Source: JAHFUI01 sp041485905 (GTDB lineage: Bacteria > Acidobacteriota > Vicinamibacteria > Vicinamibacterales > CAVVIG01). Taken from it: a DNA stretch of 38,086 nucleotides. Each line of letters opens with the position of its first letter. Position 1 is the stretch's first letter. Below the pieces are notes generated by a model. That model did no database searches. It was not told the DNA's origin and was given only the letters and a program-made list of their open reading frames with translations. A program made the translations under genes and the position numbers. Location of the stretch: NCBI GenBank assembly GCA_041485905.1, contig JBGPKK010000030.1, positions 1 to 38,086 on the forward strand. Direction: 5' to 3'. Of this stretch, positions 33,742-38,086 are shown piece after piece.

Positions 33742-34278
33742 GTGACGTGCTCGCACTGCGGGAAAGATCTCGACGTCGATTCTCAATTCTGCCGCTACTG
33801 CGGCCAATCAATCTTGCAGAGCGGGACGCGGCGCCTGCTGCGACGGCCGTCCCACGGCCGCATCGGGGGCGTCTGCGCCGGGATTGCGGAGTATTTCGAC
33901 ACGGATGTGACGATCGTCAGGCTCCTGTGGATCGTGCTGTCGATCGTCCCAGGAGGGTTTGTCGGCGGCATTCTGGCGTATCTGGCCGCGTGGATCGTCA
34001 TGCCCGACGGCGGTGTCGCGGCGCATCCGGACCCCGATCGGCGTGCGGCGCGGCTCACCCGGTCGGTGACGGATCGCAGGATTGCCGGGGTGTGCGGCGG
34101 CCTCGCCGAGTATTTGCGAATCGACGCGACGCTGGTTCGCCTCGCGTGGGCCGTGCTCTCGATTGTGCCGGGCGCGATCGTCGGCGGCGCGCTCGCGTAT
34201 CTGCTGGCATGGTTCATCATGCCGGCGCGCATCAATTTCCCCAGCGGCCCGATCGGCGCGGCATCAGCGACCACCTGA
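33742..34278 (+). CDS. Zinc-ribbon protein with two PspC domains
   Basis: 178 aa. A GTG start preceded by AGGAGG. The N-terminus is a CxxC-CxxC zinc ribbon (Cys3, Cys6, Cys17, Cys20 in CSHCGKDLDVDSQFCRYCG). Two PspC-type membrane domains follow: RLLRRPSHGRIGGVCAGIAE with YLAAWIVMP, and RSVTDRRIAGVCGGLAEYL with YLLAWFIMP. Single PspC domains act in envelope-stress (phage-shock) responses; a tandem pair with a zinc ribbon is a variant architecture. No pspA or pspF is near. It is the only intact gene in a decayed region. Confidence 0.9.
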   Translation: MTCSHCGKDLDVDSQFCRYCGQSILQSGTRRLLRRPSHGRIGGVCAGIAEYFDTDVTIVRLLWIVLSIVPGGFVGGILAYLAAWIVMPDGGVAAHPDPDRRAARLTRSVTDRRIAGVCGGLAEYLRIDATLVRLAWAVLSIVPGAIVGGALAYLLAWFIMPARINFPSGPIGAASATT

Positions 34279-34284
34279 GCATGC

Positions 34285-34335
34285 GGCGAGCCAGAGCGGA
34301 TACAGCGTCCGAAAGGTGCTGTCGGACGACCGGTG
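34285..34335 (-). pseudogene. Duplicate of the 3' end of the TPR gene
   Basis: About 50 bp closely match 36481-36530, the end of the TPR gene at 36463-37452; the peptide STFRTLYPLWLA corresponds to DTFRTLYPLWLA there. It is only the last ~16 codons, directly downstream of the NHL relic on the same strand, marking a past rearrangement. Confidence 0.65.
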
Positions 34336-34344
34336 AAGCCGTCG

Positions 34345-34750
34345 CCCGCACAAAGGTCGAACTGGCCGGGGGCCGGTGCCCTTCGTCCCCCACGTCAGGA
34401 GGAACTTGCCGTTCTTGTCGAATTTGACGGCGCGGGTGTTGATGTAACCGTCGCTGATGAAGAATGTACCCTCTGCAGGTGGTCATGCTGCGGCCACGAT
34501 TCGAGCAGGTTCCCGTTGGCGTCGACGATCATGAGGCAGTTGCGCAGCTCGGACATGGCGGTGGTCGCCCGCAGGCCGAGCGAGCCCCAGGAGCCGTTGA
34601 AGACCACGGGACCGACGGCCGGATTGTCCGTGGGGAGCTTCTCGGGCAGCTTGATCTCGCCGCGATGGCCAGGAAGATCTGGAGCAGCGCGGGCGCCGAG
34701 AGCAGGCCGAATCCGAACACAACCACGAGCGCGAGAGCGGCACGACGCAT
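34345..34750 (-). pseudogene. Decayed copy of the NHL-propeller gene
   Basis: The start region is intact (GAGGAG then ATG at 34750, MRRAALALVVVFGFGLLSA, matching the signal peptide of the gene at 30673-31779). Then comes a jump from LLQ to IFLA, a one-base loss, the block GEIKLPEKLPTDN ... FNGSWGSLGLRATTAMSEL and DANGNLLESWPQHDHL, a second jump with a frame change to TFFISDGYINTRAVKFDKNG, and a final frameshift near 34365. Two internal deletions and at least two frameshifts make it non-functional. With the flanking DNA it fills the 676 bp between the PspC gene and the gene at 34955, which otherwise shows nothing. Confidence 0.8.
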
Positions 34751-34954
34751 GACACTCCTCGTCGAAAAAAAGATGACGCGGCTGTGTGCCAATGCCGCAC
34801 GCGTCCGGCACACTTGACGCTCGCCTTGGAAGCGCCGCTATGTACAATGGCAGGTCGTTGATTGGCGGCGCAAAATGACATCGGGGTTTTGCGCTTCGGG
34901 GTTGGCGCGCGGCATTTGGCGCGGACCGCTCCTCACCTGATGCGGGAGAATTGC

Positions 34955-36301
34955 ATGCGGATTCGAATCGGCTTGTTGACGCTGGCTGTCTGGCTGCTGT
35001 GCTCGAACTTGGCGCTCGCTCAGAACTGGAGTTTCGATGCGCGGAACATCGCGCTCGGAGGCGTCGGCGGTTCTGGAAACCTCGCCACCAAGATGATCGA
35101 TGAGCAGCGGGATTACACGTCCATCGTGCTGCCTTTCGGTCTCATCCAGGTCTTGAGCAACAGGAACATATTCGACCCGAATTCCAAGGAGTTCGATCCT
35201 GTTCGTAGCGCCGAGTACGCTGCAAGCCCCATCCACTTCGTGATCGGCCGGGATTCGACCAGCAACACCGGGGAAGCCTTGTTTGTTTCGGACATCCGCA
35301 ATGCGACGTTGAGCCGGGATCTGAGCAAGTACAAGGGATTTGTGCCCGCCAACACCCTGCTCGGCGAGGGACTGGCCGCACCCAACTTCGGCGGGACCAT
35401 CAAGGTAAAGAAAAACGGGAGCAGCTTTCAAGGTATTTACGTCGGCGCCGGTCCGTACCTCTCGATGCATGCTGACGCCAACATCGACCAGGGGTTCACC
35501 AATGTGCTGTCCACCGGGGTCAACGTTCCCAACGCGCAGTTTCCGATCACCAACAACGATGAATTCCAGTTGGCACTCGCCGTGACCGGCGGTTATCGAG
35601 GGCGGTTCGCCTGGCCGACGGGGGTCGGCTCGGGATCCGATCGCGACGGGCTCTATGTGGCGGCCAACTACAACTACCTCCACGGGTTCCAGTACCAGAA
35701 AATCGACATGACGATCCGGCTCGACACCGACAACACGGGCCTGATCACCGTGAGGCCGGCCACGACTCCCCTTGTCATCAACCAAAGTGAAGCCAGCGAC
35801 GGACGCGGCTTCGCCATCGACATCGGGGTGGGAGCCGTGATCGATCATTGGGAGGTCGGGTTCGGAGCCAATGGCCTCGGGAATCGGATCGACTGGACCG
35901 GCGTCCAGCGCACGAGATACCAACTCGACAGTCTGCTTTCCGGCGATAGCGACTTCAAGAGCACGACCGCGGTCGCGGTCGCGGACACGCGCGTAACGCT
36001 GCCGGTGGATTACCGTGGAAGCGTTGGCTACCACACCGATCGCTGGTCGGCGGCCGCGGAAGTCGGTCAGGGCTTCGGCGGCAGATCGCTTCACGCCGGC
36101 TACGAGCAACGGCTCGGGCGCGTCGAGCTGCGTGGTGGCGCCCGCTACACGACAGAGAAGTGGAACCCCACGGGAGGGATCGGCTTCGATTTCAGCCCGC
36201 GCGTCTCTCTGGACGTCGCCGCCTACGGGACGCACGCGAATATCGAGCGCAAACGTCAGACGGCGGTGGCCTTCTCGATACGTTTCAATCACATGAAGTG
36301 A
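34955..36301 (+). CDS. Predicted outer-membrane beta-barrel protein, function unknown
   Basis: 448 aa, not assigned to a named family. GGGAGAA precedes the ATG at 34955, which opens a signal peptide (MRIRIGLLTLAVWLLCSNLA, cleaved after ALAQ). The mature start SFDARNIALGGVGGSGN resembles TraF_2/FadL-like outer-membrane proteins (ARN-ALGG). The rest alternates hydrophilic and aromatic residues as in beta strands (ALAVTGGYRGRFAW, LYVAANYNYLHGF, VELRGGARYTTEKWN, SLDVAAYGTH) and ends AFSIRFNHMK, close to a barrel-type terminus. Transport or assembly role possible. Isolated between the relic region and the TPR gene. Base composition is somewhat less GC-rich than neighbouring genes. Confidence 0.75.
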   Translation: MRIRIGLLTLAVWLLCSNLALAQNWSFDARNIALGGVGGSGNLATKMIDEQRDYTSIVLPFGLIQVLSNRNIFDPNSKEFDPVRSAEYAASPIHFVIGRDSTSNTGEALFVSDIRNATLSRDLSKYKGFVPANTLLGEGLAAPNFGGTIKVKKNGSSFQGIYVGAGPYLSMHADANIDQGFTNVLSTGVNVPNAQFPITNNDEFQLALAVTGGYRGRFAWPTGVGSGSDRDGLYVAANYNYLHGFQYQKIDMTIRLDTDNTGLITVRPATTPLVINQSEASDGRGFAIDIGVGAVIDHWEVGFGANGLGNRIDWTGVQRTRYQLDSLLSGDSDFKSTTAVAVADTRVTLPVDYRGSVGYHTDRWSAAAEVGQGFGGRSLHAGYEQRLGRVELRGGARYTTEKWNPTGGIGFDFSPRVSLDVAAYGTHANIERKRQTAVAFSIRFNHMK

Positions 36302-36462
36302 CGACGGCTGGTGATCGTTCGCGGCGGTGGCGACATCACCGGCTGTCAGGCTGAATCAGGAGCGAGCTGGTCAAACGCTCGCTTGTCACCTCGAATCTCT
36401 CCGAGTTCAACCGCGTCGTCAGATTGAAATGGGAGGATCGGGCGGCGGCGGCGCGTAAATAG

Positions 36463-37452
36463 TCACGGCGCGGTATAGGTGGCGAGCCAGAGGGGGTACA
36501 GCGTCCGAAAGGTATCGTCGACGACCTTCGCCAGTTTCGCCCGGTCGCCCAGGATCGCCGCTTCGTCGGGGTTGTCGAGAAACAGCCACCGTCCGACGAA
36601 GATCCATTCGAGCGCTGAGGCGTTGCGACACGTGACCAACCACTCGACGGCGCGTTCCGGCAGCAGCTCGATCGCGGGCGCGTGATCCCCATATTGAATG
36701 AATCCGCCGCTGGCGCCCATCCACCGCGCGAGCTCGCTCTTCCACGATTTTTCGAGCGCCTGCTGAAATCGCTCGAAGCACGCGAGGACGGCTTCCGCTC
36801 CGGCCGTGCGATCGGGATCTCGCGCGGCCTGCGACGCATCGAACCCGAGGCCGATCCTCATGCAGGTCGCGGCGTGCGGGGGACTGCTGAACCATCCGAG
36901 GTTGAGCTGCGGTTCCCAGCGACCGCCGTGATGAAAGGCGAAGATGTGGCCGGTCGAACTGGAGTGCACGCTGTTGGCGTGGAAGAGTTTCGAGCCGCTC
37001 TCGTGCTGATGCCGGCGGGCTTCGACGATCCGGGCGGCGATGGGTGACGCGTTGACCGCATCGAACAGGGCGTCGATTCTCGTTCGAAGGGCGCGACACG
37101 CCTCCTCCGGCGCCAGCGTTTCGATGAGCGCGAACTCGCGCGGGGAAAAGCCGGTGGTCGCACGTGCTATGGCGGACGGCGTCAGCGCGCGGCGACGGCG
37201 GACTTCCGTGAGGAGATTGGTCGCGACGCCGTTGGCGGGATTGAGGGCCAACGCGGCGCGGAGCGCGGACACCGCCTCGTCGAAATTGCGCTGCTCCAGG
37301 TGGCAGCGTCCGAGGCGTGTCCAGGCCGATTCTTGTGTCGGCGCCTGTTCGACAATCTGCGTGTTGACGCGGACGGCGTCGGGGCCGAAGTCGGCCTGCT
37401 TCATGTAGTCGAGCGCGCGGCGCTCAAGCGTTGCCAGATCAGTGCTGGTCAT
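36463..37452 (-). CDS. TPR-containing protein of unknown function
   Basis: 329 aa, cytoplasmic. The N-terminal ~90 residues hold TPR-like helices (SAWTRLGRCHLEQRNFDEA, VSALRAALALNPANGVATNL); the rest is an unrecognised globular domain with aromatic-rich strands (HIFAFHHGGRWEPQLNLGWF, WMGASGGFIQYGDHAPAIEL, LEWIFVGRWLFLDN) and the C-terminus TFRTLYPLWLATYTAP. It begins five bases after the U-tract of the rRNA-operon terminator and has no visible ribosome-binding site, so its start may be further in or it may depend on read-through. A duplicate of its 3' end lies at 34285-34335. Confidence 0.8.
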   Translation of the reverse strand: MTSTDLATLERRALDYMKQADFGPDAVRVNTQIVEQAPTQESAWTRLGRCHLEQRNFDEAVSALRAALALNPANGVATNLLTEVRRRRALTPSAIARATTGFSPREFALIETLAPEEACRALRTRIDALFDAVNASPIAARIVEARRHQHESGSKLFHANSVHSSSTGHIFAFHHGGRWEPQLNLGWFSSPPHAATCMRIGLGFDASQAARDPDRTAGAEAVLACFERFQQALEKSWKSELARWMGASGGFIQYGDHAPAIELLPERAVEWLVTCRNASALEWIFVGRWLFLDNPDEAAILGDRAKLAKVVDDTFRTLYPLWLATYTAP

Positions 37453-37456
37453 GACG

Positions 37457-37493
37457 AAAATAGAAAAGGCCGACGTGATGACTCACGTCGGCC
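37457..37493 (-). terminator. Rho-independent terminator of the rRNA operon
   Basis: On the minus strand GGCCGACGTGA, loop GTCA, TCACGTCGGCC gives a perfect 11-bp stem followed by TTTTCTATTTT. It lies 13 bp past the 5S end. The T-tract ends only a few bases before the ATG of the TPR gene at 37452. Confidence 0.92.
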
Positions 37494-37505
37494 CTCGTTG
37501 AATAA

Positions 37506-37623
<118 letters not shown>

Positions 37624-37876
37624 AACTTTGCCGGACCTGATCAGGTCCGGCCCACTTGGTGCCTGGGGTCCGCCGACCTGACCGGCGCGGCGATTTCGCG
37701 CCACGCGACGGCTCGGTCGTCGGTCGTCCCAGACAATCTTTCAAAGAACTCAAGACTCTGCAACTGAATATCTTGCAAACGGTAGTTTGACCGAGCCACG
37801 TCACGCAGCGTTTCTGCGTGCATATTACGCTTTGTTACCCGCGACCCCTTTTGCAGGGCCGCGAAAAACGAAGTTA
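37624..37876 (-). other. 23S-5S internal transcribed spacer
   Basis: About 253 bp without a tRNA or open gene. It holds a perfect 22-bp palindrome (37630-37651, GCCGGACCTGA and its complement) just before 5S, a GGCGCG/CGCGCC hairpin (37684-37702), a boxA-like GTTCTTTGAAAG (37738-37749, minus strand), and a CACGCAG/CTGCGTG hairpin (37802-37820). These are likely antitermination and processing signals. Confidence 0.8.
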
Positions 37877-38086
37877 TGGTCAAGCCTCACGGCTGATTAG
37901 TATCGGTAAGCTCAACGTGTCGCCACGCTTACACACCCGACCTATCACCTGGTCATCTTCCAGGAGCCTTTAGGGATCTTGCGATCCAGGGAGATCTCAT
38001 CTTGTGGAGGGTTTCACGCTTAGATGCCTTCAGCGTTTCTCCCTTCCGGACGTAGCTACCCGGCGCTGCCGCTGGCGCGACAACCG
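37877..38086 (-). rRNA. rrl: 23S ribosomal RNA, 3' end only
   Basis: The last ~210 nt of 23S rRNA; the rest is beyond the right edge. Conserved 3'-end segments are visible on the minus strand: GCTACGTCCGGAAGGGA, GAAGGCATCTAAGCGTGAAA, CCTGGAAGATGACCAGG-type helix, and the end CCGTGAGGCTTGACCAT. The 3' boundary is by analogy with the E. coli end. Confidence 0.95.

Noticed and set aside
34813..34843. TTGACG plus TATGTA as a promoter for the barrel candidate
   Set aside because: The spacer would be 19 bp and the -10 is poor; the region is also relic DNA.
34838..36292. 484-aa minus-strand open frame
   Set aside because: Antisense to the barrel candidate. The plus strand has a signal peptide, ribosome-binding site and beta pattern; the minus strand has none.
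37841..37856. GCGACCCCTTTT resembling part of the type 1 repeat
   Set aside because: Only about a dozen bases match and the core GGGTCGGGA is broken, so it may be coincidence within the rRNA spacer.

Overview
This 38,086-bp window is high-GC bacterial chromosome that most resembles Acidobacteriota, probably a Vicinamibacteria-like member. The clade pointers are family-based: two tandem ADOP-type orphan ABC permeases, a VWFA-related acidobacterial secreted protein, an Oar-like TonB-dependent barrel with an N-terminal carboxypeptidase-regulatory-like domain, a Pkn-type kinase fused to a beta-propeller, several secreted DUF6152 proteins, and short dispersed palindromic repeats. No phage, transposase, CRISPR array or tRNA was seen.

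Layout. 1-1779 (-): Ser/Thr kinase running off the left edge. 1806-9598: three copies of a two-gene secreted module (DUF6152 protein plus a larger partner with a GRW(D/E)GDTL motif), arranged around an AlkB-like dioxygenase, a HupE/UreJ-like membrane protein and two tandem secreted metallo-beta-lactamase-fold hydrolases. 9650-17459 (-): HrpB helicase, MsrA, two-domain VOC protein, secreted esterase, YdeI-like protein, SnoaL-like secreted protein, and a GcvT-fold protein resembling LigM-type O-demethylases. 17538-18164 (-): LysE exporter. 18274-23902 (+): TonB/Oar barrel overlapping the VWFA protein. 24055-25225 (+): ECF sigma factor with two small membrane proteins. 25239-25628 (-): MsrB. 25723-30659 (+): two paralogous ADOP permeases. 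30673-32735: divergent NHL-propeller protein and Tat-exported TIM-barrel isomerase. 32845-34750: relics of a kinase, a nucleotide transporter, the NHL gene and a TPR gene 3' end, around an intact double-PspC protein. 34955-37452: outer-membrane-barrel candidate and TPR protein. 37457-38086 (-): the end of an rRNA operon (23S 3' end, long spacer, 5S, intrinsic terminator).

Much of the gene content is exported: propellers, barrels, hydrolases, the DUF6152 modules, methionine sulfoxide reductases and orphan permeases, fitting a Gram-negative heterotroph with a large secretome. The two most interesting themes are (i) the DUF6152 module, whose three copies all predict a mature protein starting His-His with an invariant third His at mature position 29, suggesting an N-terminal metal site, and (ii) small dispersed repeats that have become part of genes: an in-frame inverted pair inside the HrpB helicase, a repeat encoding the hydrophobic core of an esterase signal peptide, and the same repeat next to the msrA ribosome-binding site.

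All calls come from reading the sequence; no database search was run. Gene starts were moved downstream of the longest possible start where a ribosome-binding site and signal peptide supported it.
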